Below, one piece after another: positions 35,142 to 44,460 of a DNA stretch of 63,257 nucleotides. How positions within the stretch are numbered: the stretch's first letter is position 1; the number at the start of each line of letters is the position of its first letter. The notes below the pieces were generated by a model. It was not told the origin of the DNA, ran no database searches, and saw nothing but the letters and a program-made list of their open reading frames with translations. Origin of the DNA: Rhizobiales bacterium Ga0077548 (lineage in GTDB: Bacteria > Pseudomonadota > Alphaproteobacteria > Rhizobiales > Xanthobacteraceae); the NCBI GenBank assembly GCA_001464215.1, contig LNEZ01000041.1, positions 1-63,257 of the forward strand, written 5' to 3'. A program made the position numbers and the translations under genes.

Positions 35142-37931
35142 TTGAACGCTGGAACGGCTTTTCTGCACTGGATTGCGCAGCCGCGATCTTTTGTCCGCGC
35201 ATTCGTAATCATGCTGGCGGCGCTCGCGGTTGCGACCGGAGTCCGTTTTCTGCTCGGCTTCTTCGTGCCGACGGCGACGCTGGTGCCGTTCGGGTTTTAT
35301 TTCCCCGCTGTTTTGATTGCCGCCGCGACCGGCGGCTTTCTTTCGGGCATTATCGCGACCTTTCTCGCGGTCGGCGTGTCGTCTTATCTCTTCCTAGGAA
35401 TGCGCGGTCTGCCGACGGCAGACCAGACGCCATATTTATTCACGATCGGCGTCTTCATCGTGAACTGCCTCCTGATCGCGCTCGCGGCAGCAGCCCTTCG
35501 CAATGCGCTGATCCGCCGCCGCCGCGCCGAAGATGCGCAGCAGCTTATCTCTGGCGAACGGCAGGAATTTTTCCGCACCCTTGACGCTGTGCTAGCGCAC
35601 GCGCCGATCGGATACGGCTTCGTCGATCGCGAACTCGAATACGCGCAAGTGAACGGCGAGCTTTCGCGCGTTTTCGGAATACGCAACGAATACATCCTAG
35701 GCCGGCCGGTACAGGATTTTCCGCCGCTCAATACGCCGGAAGCGCTAGACGCAATCCGTGAAGTGTTCGAGAGCGGCGAATCTGTTTCCAGTGTCGAGCT
35801 TGTCCGCGAAGTTCCGGGAGAGCGGGAATCGATCCGCGCCTGGCTCGCCGGCTTCTTTCCGGTCAGGAACGAACGCGGCGAGGTGGAAGTCGTCGGCGTG
35901 GCGCTGCTCGATATCGCCGATCACAAGAAAGCCGAGCTTGCGCTTGGTGCGAGCGAGCGCAAGTTTCGCGTCGTTACCAACGCTATGCCGCAGCTGGTGT
36001 GGTCGAACCGGCCTGACGGTACGTTCGATTTCTATAACGACCAGTGCCTTGAGTTCGCCGGCACGCCGCCCGGCGATGACTGGAAAGATCTCCTGCATCC
36101 TGACGACTACGACAAGACCCGCAAGGCGTGGGAGCATTCGCTTCGCACCGGCGACCCCTACGAGATGGAGTATCGCTTCCGCAGCAAGCGCGGCGACTAT
36201 CACTGGTTTCTCGCCCGCGCGCTTCCGGTTCACAACAACGAAGGCAAGATCGAGCGCTGGTTCGGTACCGCAACCGACATCACCGAGATCGTTGCCGCGC
36301 GCACAGCCGAAATGGCGGCGGCAAACGAAAAACTGCGCGAGGAAGTATTCGAGCGTTCGCTTGCCGAGGAGCGGCTACGCTCCGAAATTCAGGAACGCGC
36401 GCGTGCCGAAGAACAGTTGCGTCAGGCTTCCAAGATGGAAGCGGTGGGCCGCCTGACCGGCGGTCTCGCGCACGACTTCAACAATCTCCTCACCGTCGTC
36501 ATGGGCAACATCGAAGCCATGCAACGCAAGGTGAAGGATGGCGGCGACGAGAAAGTAAGGAACTACGCTGAGTTTGCGATGCAAGGCGCGAAGCGTGCGG
36601 CGGCTTTGACCAAGCGCCTGCTCGCATTCTCGCGCGGCCAGCCGCTGGAACCGGAAGCCGTGAACGCCAACGAACTCGTCTCGAGCATGACCGAGTTATT
36701 CGCACGCACGCTCGGCGAAAAGGTTTCCCTGAAAACCGCGATCGTGGAGAATCTCTGGATCGTCGAAGCGGACCCGAACCAGCTTGAGGCTTCGCTCCTG
36801 AACCTTGTCGTGAATGCGCGCGACGCGATGCCGAAGGGCGGCTCGCTCACGATCGAAACCGCGAATGTAAAACTCGACCAAGTTTATGCCGCTAAACACG
36901 AGGGCGTAATCCCCGGCGAGTATGTCGGCATCACCGTGAGCGATACCGGCGTCGGCATGGATGCACAAACGCTTGCGCGGGTGTTCGAACCGTTTTTCAC
37001 GACAAAGCCCGCGGGCGAAGGCACCGGTCTCGGCTTGAGTCAGCTCTACGGCTTCGTGAAGTCCTCGGGGGGGCACGTCAGCATCAACAGTATCGTCGGC
37101 TCCGGCACGAAGGTAACGATTTATCTGCCGCGCTATGTAGGCGAAGCGGCTGACCTCAAGACCGCGCGCAAATCGCAAACGAAAGAAGATGACCTCAATA
37201 CCGTTCTCATCGTCGAGGACGATGACGACGTTCGCCAATATACCGTGAGCCTGTTTCGCGAACTCGGTTACGGAGTGCTTGAGGCTGCCGACGGCACCGC
37301 GGCACTCCGCGTTCTCGAAATGCGGCCCGAAGTCCGCTTCATGTTCACGGACGTAGGACTGCCCGGCGACTACAACGGCAAGGAACTTGCCGACGAAGCG
37401 CGGCGTCGGCGACCGTACTTAAGAGTGCTGTATACGACCGGCTATGCGCGAACCGATATTCTGCGTCAGGGCCGCCTCGACGCGAATGCGCAGGTCGTCA
37501 ACAAGCCTTTCACCTTTGACGAACTCTCAACCAAAGTCCGTGCCGTATTTGATGGAAAGGATAAGAACGTGATTCTTCTCGTCGAGGACGAAATTCTCGT
37601 CGCCGCAATTGCCGCGGAAAACCTCCGCGATATCGGATTTGAAGTCATTGAGGTAACCAGCGCCAAAGCGGCGCTCGATCACGCGGCGAAGGATATCGCG
37701 GGACTGAAGGCTGCGATCATCGACATCGGACTGCCGGACAAGAAAGGCGACGTGCTTGCACAAGAATTGCGAAAACTGCGAGATGATCTTCCGATCATCG
37801 TCGCGACCGGTCATTCGAGCGAATCTCTGCCAAAGGAGTTACGCGACGCCCAGAAAGTCGCGGTCCTCGGCAAGCCCTACGATCTGAAAGACCTGCAGGC
37901 CGCGCTGGCTTCAGTCGGCGTCGCCGCCTGA
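35142..37931 (+). CDS. Hybrid sensor histidine kinase with two receiver domains
   Basis: About 929 aa: a membrane module of four helices (about 15-120, KdpD/DUF4118-like), two PAS domains (about 145-265 and 275-385), a coiled coil, HisKA (SKMEAVGRLTGGLAHDFNNL), HATPase (DTGVGMD, GTGLGLSQLYGF), then two receivers in tandem (VLIVEDDDDVRQYT and ILLVEDEILVAA). The TTG at 35142 follows GGGGGAG and is preferred. An ATG 19 codons upstream at 35085 lies before a TATAGT -10-like box (35103-35108). The partner is unknown. Confidence 0.88.
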   Translation: MNAGTAFLHWIAQPRSFVRAFVIMLAALAVATGVRFLLGFFVPTATLVPFGFYFPAVLIAAATGGFLSGIIATFLAVGVSSYLFLGMRGLPTADQTPYLFTIGVFIVNCLLIALAAAALRNALIRRRRAEDAQQLISGERQEFFRTLDAVLAHAPIGYGFVDRELEYAQVNGELSRVFGIRNEYILGRPVQDFPPLNTPEALDAIREVFESGESVSSVELVREVPGERESIRAWLAGFFPVRNERGEVEVVGVALLDIADHKKAELALGASERKFRVVTNAMPQLVWSNRPDGTFDFYNDQCLEFAGTPPGDDWKDLLHPDDYDKTRKAWEHSLRTGDPYEMEYRFRSKRGDYHWFLARALPVHNNEGKIERWFGTATDITEIVAARTAEMAAANEKLREEVFERSLAEERLRSEIQERARAEEQLRQASKMEAVGRLTGGLAHDFNNLLTVVMGNIEAMQRKVKDGGDEKVRNYAEFAMQGAKRAAALTKRLLAFSRGQPLEPEAVNANELVSSMTELFARTLGEKVSLKTAIVENLWIVEADPNQLEASLLNLVVNARDAMPKGGSLTIETANVKLDQVYAAKHEGVIPGEYVGITVSDTGVGMDAQTLARVFEPFFTTKPAGEGTGLGLSQLYGFVKSSGGHVSINSIVGSGTKVTIYLPRYVGEAADLKTARKSQTKEDDLNTVLIVEDDDDVRQYTVSLFRELGYGVLEAADGTAALRVLEMRPEVRFMFTDVGLPGDYNGKELADEARRRRPYLRVLYTTGYARTDILRQGRLDANAQVVNKPFTFDELSTKVRAVFDGKDKNVILLVEDEILVAAIAAENLRDIGFEVIEVTSAKAALDHAAKDIAGLKAAIIDIGLPDKKGDVLAQELRKLRDDLPIIVATGHSSESLPKELRDAQKVAVLGKPYDLKDLQAALASVGVAA

Positions 37932-38010
37932 GTTTGTTTCGCCACGCGGGTTTTGCGTATTATTGCGCTGCCGCGTTGCCGTATATGAAGCGCGATGCCA
38001 AAATGGCGAC

Positions 38011-39726
38011 ATGACAGTTCAAGAACGCGCTTCCTCCATCTCCGCCAAATCCAATACCAGGCCCAACATCCGCAGCGGCGGGCGTATTCTCGTGGACCAG
38101 CTTCTGGTTCACGGCGCCGATCTCGCATTCTGCGTGCCGGGCGAAAGCTATCTCGAAGTGCTCGATGCGCTGTTCGATGTGCGCGACCGCTTCAAGCTCG
38201 TGAATGCGCGCCACGAAGCCGGCGCCGCCAATATGGCGGAGGCTTACGGCAAGCTCACCGGCAAGCCCGGTATCTGCATGGTGACGCGCGGTCCGGGCGC
38301 GTGCCATGCAGCGGTCGGCGTGCACACCGCTTATCAGGACTCCACACCCATGATCTTGCTCGTCGGCCAGATCGCGCGCGGCACGCGCGACCGCGAAGCG
38401 TTTCAGGAGGTCGACTACCGGCAGATGTTCGGTCCGCTTGCAAAATGGGCTGCCGAAATCGAAACGACCTCGCGGATTCCGGAATACATCGCGCGCGCGT
38501 TTCAGGTCGCGACTTCCGGCAGGCCGGGGCCGGTAGTGCTTGCGTTGCCTGAAGATATGCTCGCCGAAACGTCGGACGTCGAAGACGCAAAGCCTTACGT
38601 GACCGCGCAGGCCGCGCCCAACGCAGCGCAACTCACCGCAATGCACGAATTGCTCGCGAAAGCAGAGCGCCCGCTGATGATCGTTGGCGGCGGAAGCTGG
38701 ACCGAGATCGCGTGTAATCACATCGCCGCCTTTGCCGAAGCAAATGGAATTCCTGTTGCGTGTTCGTTCCGCCGGCAGGACGTGGTCGATAACGCGTCGG
38801 AAAACTACATCGGCGATCTTTCGACGTCGGTTGCAGCCTCGCTCACGAAGCGCGTGAAGGAAGCGGACCTTTTGCTTGTCGTCGGCGCACGTCTCGGCGA
38901 GATCACGACACAAACCTATCGTGTAATCTCTTCGCCCACGCCGAAGCCGAAGCTCATTCACGTTTATCCGGACCCCGACGAGATTGGCCGCGTGTATGTT
39001 CCCGATCTTGCGATAGTTGCGTCCTCTTCTGAATTTGCGGCGGCGGCAAGAACATTGAAGCCGCTTGATGGCGCGAAGTGGAAAGCGTGGCGCGAAGCTG
39101 CGCGCAAGGATCATCTGGACTCGATCAAAATTCCCGCAGTCACTTTCCCGCTCGATATGGGCACAGCGATCAGTGATCTCGCCGCTGCTTTGCCGAAGGA
39201 TTTTGTCGTCACCATCGATGCCGGAAATTTTTCCGGCTGGGCGCATCGCTTTATCCGCTATGCGCGGCCCTGCCGTCAGTTAGGGCCGACGTCAGGTGCG
39301 ATGGGTTACAGCGTTTCCGCGGCGGTTGCCGCCTCGATCATGGATCCGAAACGCACGGTCGTAAGTTTCGTTGGCGATGGCGGATTTCTGATGAGCGGTC
39401 AGGAAATCGGCACGGCCATGCAGCATGGCGGCCGGCCGATCGTGCTTCTGTTCAATAACCGGATGTACGGCACGATCCGTATGCATCAGGAGCGCGATTT
39501 TCCCGAACGCGTTTCCGGCACCGATCTCGTCAATCCTGACTTCGTCGGCTTCGCTAAATCCTTTGGGTGTTATGCCGAGCGCGTCGAGAAGACCGCCGAT
39601 TTCATGCCCGCCTTTGAGCGTGCCCTGAAATCGGGCAAGCCTGCAGTGATTGAACTGATGACCGATCCAGAACAGGTCTCATCCCGCACCACCATCACGG
39701 CGCTGCGTACGGCAAAACGCCCGTAA
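38011..39726 (+). CDS. Thiamine pyrophosphate enzyme, acetolactate synthase-like
   Basis: A 571-aa protein with the three TPP-enzyme domains: N-terminal pyrimidine-binding (GADLAFCVPGESYLEVLDAL, with catalytic Glu in RHEAGAANMAEAYG), central domain, and C-terminal PP-binding domain (GDGGFLMSGQE...NNRMYGTIRMHQ). No regulatory subunit gene ilvH is adjacent, so the anabolic acetolactate synthase role is doubtful. Other members decarboxylate 2-oxo acids. The substrate is not predictable from sequence here. ATG 38011 gives the better N-terminus; the frame opens slightly upstream. Confidence 0.85.
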   Translation: MTVQERASSISAKSNTRPNIRSGGRILVDQLLVHGADLAFCVPGESYLEVLDALFDVRDRFKLVNARHEAGAANMAEAYGKLTGKPGICMVTRGPGACHAAVGVHTAYQDSTPMILLVGQIARGTRDREAFQEVDYRQMFGPLAKWAAEIETTSRIPEYIARAFQVATSGRPGPVVLALPEDMLAETSDVEDAKPYVTAQAAPNAAQLTAMHELLAKAERPLMIVGGGSWTEIACNHIAAFAEANGIPVACSFRRQDVVDNASENYIGDLSTSVAASLTKRVKEADLLLVVGARLGEITTQTYRVISSPTPKPKLIHVYPDPDEIGRVYVPDLAIVASSSEFAAAARTLKPLDGAKWKAWREAARKDHLDSIKIPAVTFPLDMGTAISDLAAALPKDFVVTIDAGNFSGWAHRFIRYARPCRQLGPTSGAMGYSVSAAVAASIMDPKRTVVSFVGDGGFLMSGQEIGTAMQHGGRPIVLLFNNRMYGTIRMHQERDFPERVSGTDLVNPDFVGFAKSFGCYAERVEKTADFMPAFERALKSGKPAVIELMTDPEQVSSRTTITALRTAKRP

Positions 39727-39876
39727 ATCCACCTGCTAGTGCGGCATTTCCCACGGCTTGAACGGCGCCGGGCAGCACTTACCTCCTTGATGGAGTCGCG
39801 CCTGTCATAGCCCTCTGCTAGAGCCATGGTCGCTCGCCGGATGGGGGATTCGGCCAAGAAAAGATAAGGGAAGGGA

Positions 39877-40926
39877 ATGCTTCAGGCTTTAAAGAACCTG
39901 TCCAACTGGTTCGAAAAATACATTGGCTGGCATCGCGTTGGGCTTGCGGTCGGCGTCACCGTTTTCGCGATTGCTGCCTATGTGCTCTATCGCATTTTGC
40001 GCAACATCAAGATTGAGGACGTCGGCACCGCGCTTTCCAATGTCACCTGGACACAACTCGCGCTCGCGGGTTTTTTCGTGGCGCTGGCCTATCTCACGCT
40101 CACCTTCTACGACTACTTCGCGCTGAAAACGATCGGCCGCGATGAGGTGCCCTATCATATCGCGGCGATCGGCGGTTTCACCAGCTACTCGATCGGACAC
40201 AATGTCGGCTTCACCGCATTTTCGGGCGGAGCAGTGCGCTATCGCATTTATTCCGCGTCGAGCGGATTGAGCGCGATTGAAGTCGCGAAGCTCTGTTTCA
40301 TTGCCGGTCTTACGTTCTGGCTCGGCAACATCGCCGTTCTCGGTATCGGCATGACGATTCATCCCGAAGCTGCGTCGATGGTCGATCAGCTTCCGCCGGC
40401 CGTGAACCGCGCAATCGGCATTGCCGCGCTTACAGGCCTTGCGGTCTATACATTCTGGGTCAGCGTCAAGCCGCGGGTGATCGGGCGCGCGAACTGGAGC
40501 GTGACCTTGCCGGCCGGCAAGCTGACGCTGTTGCAGATCGCGATCGGCATCGTCGATCTCACCTGCTGCGCGCTTGCGATGTATGTGCTGATGCCGGCGA
40601 AGCCGGATATCGATTTCATCTCGCTGGGCGTGATTTTCGTTTCCTCGACGCTGCTTGGCTTCGCAAGCCACTCGCCAGGCGGCCTCGGCGTCTTCGACGC
40701 GGCCATGCTGATTGCATTGCCGCAATATGCGCCGGAGGAACTGCTCGCTTCGCTGCTTTTGTTCCGCCTGTTTTACTTCATCACGCCTTTCGTGATTTCG
40801 CTTATCATCATCGCGATTCGCGAACTCGTGCTCGACATCAAGCCGCCGGTCGAAAAAATGCCGGCGCCGAAAGATGTAAATGCCTCGAAGGTTGTGGCGA
40901 AGATAACCGAGAGCGTAAAGAAGTAG
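39877..40926 (+). CDS. YbhN/UPF0104-family membrane protein (MprF flippase-like)
   Basis: A 349-aa integral membrane protein with about eight helices, related to the flippase part of lysylphosphatidylglycerol synthases. Family motifs are visible: YSIGHNVGFTAFSGGAVRYR and GFASHSPGGLGVFDAAML. There is no aminoacyl-transfer domain, so it is not a full MprF. The ribosome-binding site GGGAAGGG precedes the ATG. The small exported-protein gene starts 6 bases after its stop. Confidence 0.85.
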   Translation: MLQALKNLSNWFEKYIGWHRVGLAVGVTVFAIAAYVLYRILRNIKIEDVGTALSNVTWTQLALAGFFVALAYLTLTFYDYFALKTIGRDEVPYHIAAIGGFTSYSIGHNVGFTAFSGGAVRYRIYSASSGLSAIEVAKLCFIAGLTFWLGNIAVLGIGMTIHPEAASMVDQLPPAVNRAIGIAALTGLAVYTFWVSVKPRVIGRANWSVTLPAGKLTLLQIAIGIVDLTCCALAMYVLMPAKPDIDFISLGVIFVSSTLLGFASHSPGGLGVFDAAMLIALPQYAPEELLASLLLFRLFYFITPFVISLIIIAIRELVLDIKPPVEKMPAPKDVNASKVVAKITESVKK

Positions 40927-40932
40927 CAGGCA

Positions 40933-41271
40933 ATGAACCGTCTCAACGTTCCTTTGATAGGGCTGGTTGCGTTAGCGCTGGTATCCGCCGCGCACGCGCA
41001 GCCCGATCAGGAACGCCGTGAGTTGATGGCGCTATACTTCGCGTCCATCGCCGCGGATCGCTGCGATTTCCCGTTGAGCGAAGCGGATGCCGACAAACTC
41101 ATTCAGACCGCGAGCGCGCTTCAGAAGAAGCTCGGCCTGAAAGACGAGGCCGCGGATGTTCTCTACGAGGAAGTCGAGACTTCGTTCGAAAAGCAGCTTC
41201 CCGACGCCTGCAAGAAGGAAGGTGAAGCCTTCAAGTCTTACGAGCAGGTGATGACGAAGATCCGCAAATGA
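40933..41271 (+). CDS. Small exported protein of unknown function
   Basis: A 112-aa protein that I cannot assign. A signal peptide (MNRLNVPLIGLVALALVSAAHA) precedes a helical mature part rich in E and K, with two cysteines (DRCDFP and DACKKE) placed to form a disulfide. It follows the YbhN-like gene with a 6-base gap and is probably cotranscribed. Confidence 0.7.
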   Translation: MNRLNVPLIGLVALALVSAAHAQPDQERRELMALYFASIAADRCDFPLSEADADKLIQTASALQKKLGLKDEAADVLYEEVETSFEKQLPDACKKEGEAFKSYEQVMTKIRK

Positions 41272-41291
41272 TCTGAATATCCGGAAGCGAT

Positions 41292-41909
41292 CTAAAGACG
41301 CGGGAAGCCGGGAATTCCCTTCATGCCTTTCGGCAGCTTCATGATGTTCACGCCGGACGGAACTTCGAGATCGGCGGGCTTTTGCGGTTGACGCTTCAGC
41401 TCCGTTACTTCGAACACTGTCCGCGTCTTGCCTTCGATCGTCGCCTGCGTGCGGAGTGCGATATTATCGGAGGTCAGGCAGGCGGTCGCGCGGTTCTCGT
41501 CTCCGGCGCTGACAATCTTCCAGATAAAGCAACGCTCGCCTGCGATCGTGGTTTCGCCCGTGCGGGTTCCGTCGCCGAGCACCTGACCGAAAGCCGCGTC
41601 GTCGCCGAATTCGACCTCCATCGCGGTATTCTGCACGCCCGGAATCGGCAGTAGCAGCACCATGACTTTCCGGTTGAGATCGATGAAGCCGACCACGGCA
41701 TCCTTGAATTGCGGCATTTGCATTTCAATCCGCATCTTGCCGTTCGAATGACGGACAAAAAGCGTGCCTTCGTTCAGGAGTTTCGCTCTGGCCTCGTAGT
41801 CGATCTTCGGGAGCGGAACCGGCTCGGCCTTTGCCGGGGCAAGCGGCAGCATCAGCACGCTGATCAAACTCAGAAAAGAGAGCCGTGCCGCGATCGAACC
41901 TCGAAACAT
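41292..41909 (-). CDS. Exported DUF4412-like protein
   Basis: A 205-aa protein with a signal peptide (MFRGSIAARLSFLSLISVLM...AKA). The mature part is a beta-rich domain with FVRHSNGKMRIEMQMPQFKD, AGERCFIWKI and ACLTSDNIALRTQATIEGKT. This resembles the LolA/DUF4412 type of outer-membrane-linked proteins, but the family call is tentative. ATG 41909 has a GGGAG ribosome-binding site. It is divergent from phoR. Confidence 0.65.
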   Translation of the reverse strand: MFRGSIAARLSFLSLISVLMLPLAPAKAEPVPLPKIDYEARAKLLNEGTLFVRHSNGKMRIEMQMPQFKDAVVGFIDLNRKVMVLLLPIPGVQNTAMEVEFGDDAAFGQVLGDGTRTGETTIAGERCFIWKIVSAGDENRATACLTSDNIALRTQATIEGKTRTVFEVTELKRQPQKPADLEVPSGVNIMKLPKGMKGIPGFPRL

Positions 41910-42017
41910 GGTGATCTCCCTTGCCGGATTCCCGCTGGATATCACGGCGACGTCCCTGCTGCCATCTTGCGCTCCACGGTTCCCTGCGCGCGTCCGCCGC
42001 GCTAGGAGGGTGCTGCG

Positions 42018-43109
42018 ATGAGCGACAGTTCTTACTACACAACGCTTCCCGGCGAAGGCTTGGAGCAAAAGCTCGATCCGCGCCTTGCTGCGCTGGTCGA
42101 GGCCTATCCGGAGCCGACGCTGCTTTTGAGCCGGGCCGGTATCGTGCTCGGCGCCAACCGCCCCTCGGAAACAACGCTAGGGCCGGCGCGGGTCGGCTCG
42201 CCGGTGTCGCTTACACTTCGCGCGCCCGACGTGATCGAGGCGGTGCGCGAGGCGGGTATTTCAGGCGCTTCGCAGCTGGTTGCGTTCAATCTTCGCGTGC
42301 CGGTGGAGCGCTCCTTCGAGGCGCATATCCTGCCGATCTATTTCGACCAGGCTACGAAATCAGGCACGCCCGATCTTATCATGCTGGTCTTTCGCGATCT
42401 GACCCAGGCAATGCGGGTCGACCAGATGCGTGCGGACTTCGTCGCGAACGCGAGCCACGAGTTGCGGACGCCGCTTGCCTCCGTCACGGGCTTCATCGAC
42501 ACCTTGCGCGGTGCCGCACGCGACGACCCCACCATGCGGGACAAGTTTCTGAATATCATGAGCGATCAGGCGCGGCGGATGTCTCGCCTGATCGACGATC
42601 TATTGTCGCTGTCGCGGATCGAAATGAACCTGCATCGTCCGCCGGAGGCCGCGGTCGATCTCGTGCCTTTGACCGCGCACGTCCGGGATTCGCTGAGCCC
42701 CCTTGCGCGCGGCCGCGGGGTCGAGATCGTGCTCGAAGCGCCGTCCGCTGCCGTGCAGGTGCGGGGCGAGCGCGACGAACTGATCCGGCTCATCGAGAAC
42801 CTTGTCGAGAATGCGCTGAAGTACGGCGCGAACGGAAAGCGGGTCGAAATCAAACTCCGCGCCGAAGGGTCTGAAGCCGTGCTTTCGGTGCGTGATTTCG
42901 GGCCGGGGATCGCGCCCGAGCACTTGCCGCGTCTGACCGAGCGGTTTTATCGCGTGGATGTTGCCCACAGCCGCGAGCAGGGCGGCACCGGACTGGGGCT
43001 TGCGATCGTGAAGCATATCGCCGCTCGCCATCGCGCGCGGCTGTCGATCGAAAGCGAGCCGGGAAAAGGCGCGGTATTTTTGGTGCGCTTTCCGTTATCC
43101 ACCGGCTAA
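42018..43109 (+). CDS. phoR: Phosphate regulon sensor histidine kinase PhoR, without membrane segment
   Basis: A 363-aa kinase: a PAS-like domain (about 25-125), HisKA with His147 (NASHELRTPLASVTGF) and HATPase (NLVENALKYG, DFGPGIAPEHL, GGTGLGLAIV). It begins MSDSSYYTTLPGEGLEQKLD and has no hydrophobic helix; PhoR normally carries an N-terminal anchor. Only 108 bases separate it from the divergent neighbour, too little for a hidden anchor-encoding exon-like piece. Position before pstSCAB-phoUB supports the PhoR call. It autophosphorylates and phosphorylates PhoB. Confidence 0.9.
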   Translation: MSDSSYYTTLPGEGLEQKLDPRLAALVEAYPEPTLLLSRAGIVLGANRPSETTLGPARVGSPVSLTLRAPDVIEAVREAGISGASQLVAFNLRVPVERSFEAHILPIYFDQATKSGTPDLIMLVFRDLTQAMRVDQMRADFVANASHELRTPLASVTGFIDTLRGAARDDPTMRDKFLNIMSDQARRMSRLIDDLLSLSRIEMNLHRPPEAAVDLVPLTAHVRDSLSPLARGRGVEIVLEAPSAAVQVRGERDELIRLIENLVENALKYGANGKRVEIKLRAEGSEAVLSVRDFGPGIAPEHLPRLTERFYRVDVAHSREQGGTGLGLAIVKHIAARHRARLSIESEPGKGAVFLVRFPLSTG

Positions 43110-43155
43110 ACGTCCGCGTTCGAGGCTATTTTCTCAACAATTTGAGCGGCTTGCA

Positions 43156-43184
43156 CTGTCATTTATCCGTCATGGCAGCGTCAT
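43156..43184 (+). promoter_or_regulatory. Pho box upstream of pstS (PhoB-binding site)
   Basis: Three heptamers, CTGTCAT, CCGTCAT and GCGTCAT, at 43156, 43167 and 43178, exactly 11 bases apart. The first two with the TTAT spacer are a consensus Pho box. CATAGA at 43182-43187 can serve as the -10 and overlaps the third heptamer. PhoB-phosphate should activate pstSCAB-phoUB here. Confidence 0.85.
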
Positions 43185-43281
43185 AGAAGCGAAGTGCGCG
43201 ACCCATAGGAGTCGCCAGGTTCCGGTCAGGGGCAGCGAGGCTGCCGCCGGACGAAGTGTTCACAGGAAGGAGTAAATCTCC

Positions 43282-44334
43282 GTGAAACATTCGAAATTCG
43301 CTCTTCGCGCGGCCATCGCGCTCACCGGCATCACCGTCGCGGGCTATGCCATGGCTGCCGACATCTCGGGTGCCGGCGCGACTTTCCCCTACCCAATCTA
43401 CGCAAAGTGGGCCGACAGCTATAAGAAAGTCGCCAACGTCAACCTGAACTATCAGTCGATCGGTTCCGGCGGCGGCATCAAGCAGATCATCGCCAAGACC
43501 GTTACCTTCGGCGCGACCGACGCACCGCTCAAAGCTGAAGATCTCGAAAAGAACGGCCTTGTGCAGTTTCCGACCGTGATCGGCGGCGTCGTGCCCGTGG
43601 TAAATCTCGACGGCATCGCTCCCGGCCAACTCAAGCTTGACGGCCCGACGTTGGCAAACATCTTCCTCGGCAACATCAAGACATGGAACGATGCGGCGAT
43701 TGCCAAGCTCAATCCCGGCGTGAAGCTGCCGAGCACAGCGATTGCGATCGTGCATCGCTCGGATGGCTCCGGCACCACGTTCCTGTTCGTGAATTATCTC
43801 GCGAAAGTGAGCAAGGAATGGGACGACAAGGTCGGCGTTTCGACGGCCGTAAAGTGGCCGACGGGCATCGGTGCCAAAGGCAACGAAGGCGTTGCGAACA
43901 ACGTGATCCAGACCAAAGGCGCAATCGGTTATGTTGAATACGCCTACGTCAAGCAGAACAAGATGACCCATCTCAATATGATCAATAAAGATGGGAAGGT
44001 TGCTGAACCGAGCATCGTTGCGTTCCAGTCTGCTGCAGCGGGCGCCGACTGGGCCAAGGCCGCGGGCTTCAACTTAATTCTTACGGAGCAGCCCGGCGAG
44101 AAGACCTGGCCGATTGCGGGTGCCACCTTCATCCTGATCCACAAGCAGCCAGCGGACGCCTCTGCGGCAACCGATGCGCTCAAGTTCTTCGACTGGGCGT
44201 ACAAGAACGGCGTCAAGGAAGCCGAAGCGCTCGACTACGTTTCGCTGCCGGATAGCCTCGTTGCGCTGATCCGCAAGGAGTGGGGCAACATCAAGGGCGC
44301 CGACGGCAAGCCGCTCTACAATTCCGGTTCGTAA
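43282..44334 (+). CDS. pstS: Phosphate ABC transporter substrate-binding protein PstS
   Basis: Periplasmic phosphate-binding protein, 350 aa. The signal peptide ([25 protein letters not shown]) is followed by the PstS start [20 protein letters not shown], with [11 protein letters not shown] and [11 protein letters not shown] phosphate-contact motifs. The start codon is GTG with AAGGAG 9-10 bases upstream. It is first of the pst operon, about 100 bases after the Pho box. Confidence 0.97.
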   Translation: MKHSKFALRAAIALTGITVAGYAMAADISGAGATFPYPIYAKWADSYKKVANVNLNYQSIGSGGGIKQIIAKTVTFGATDAPLKAEDLEKNGLVQFPTVIGGVVPVVNLDGIAPGQLKLDGPTLANIFLGNIKTWNDAAIAKLNPGVKLPSTAIAIVHRSDGSGTTFLFVNYLAKVSKEWDDKVGVSTAVKWPTGIGAKGNEGVANNVIQTKGAIGYVEYAYVKQNKMTHLNMINKDGKVAEPSIVAFQSAAAGADWAKAAGFNLILTEQPGEKTWPIAGATFILIHKQPADASAATDALKFFDWAYKNGVKEAEALDYVSLPDSLVALIRKEWGNIKGADGKPLYNSGS

Positions 44335-44460
44335 CGCGAGCGTTTCGCGTCGCGAATGAATATGCGGCCTGCGGGGGCCGCCACCCGGTCCCCGCAGGTT
44401 CGCGAAATGAACGAAAATAAAAATATCCAAAGTACTCTTACTCGGCCGCAGGGGGCAGAG

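Noticed and set aside
37960..39246. 428-codon minus-strand open frame opposite the TPP enzyme
   Set aside because: Antisense shadow with shadow-type composition; the TPP motifs are on the plus strand.
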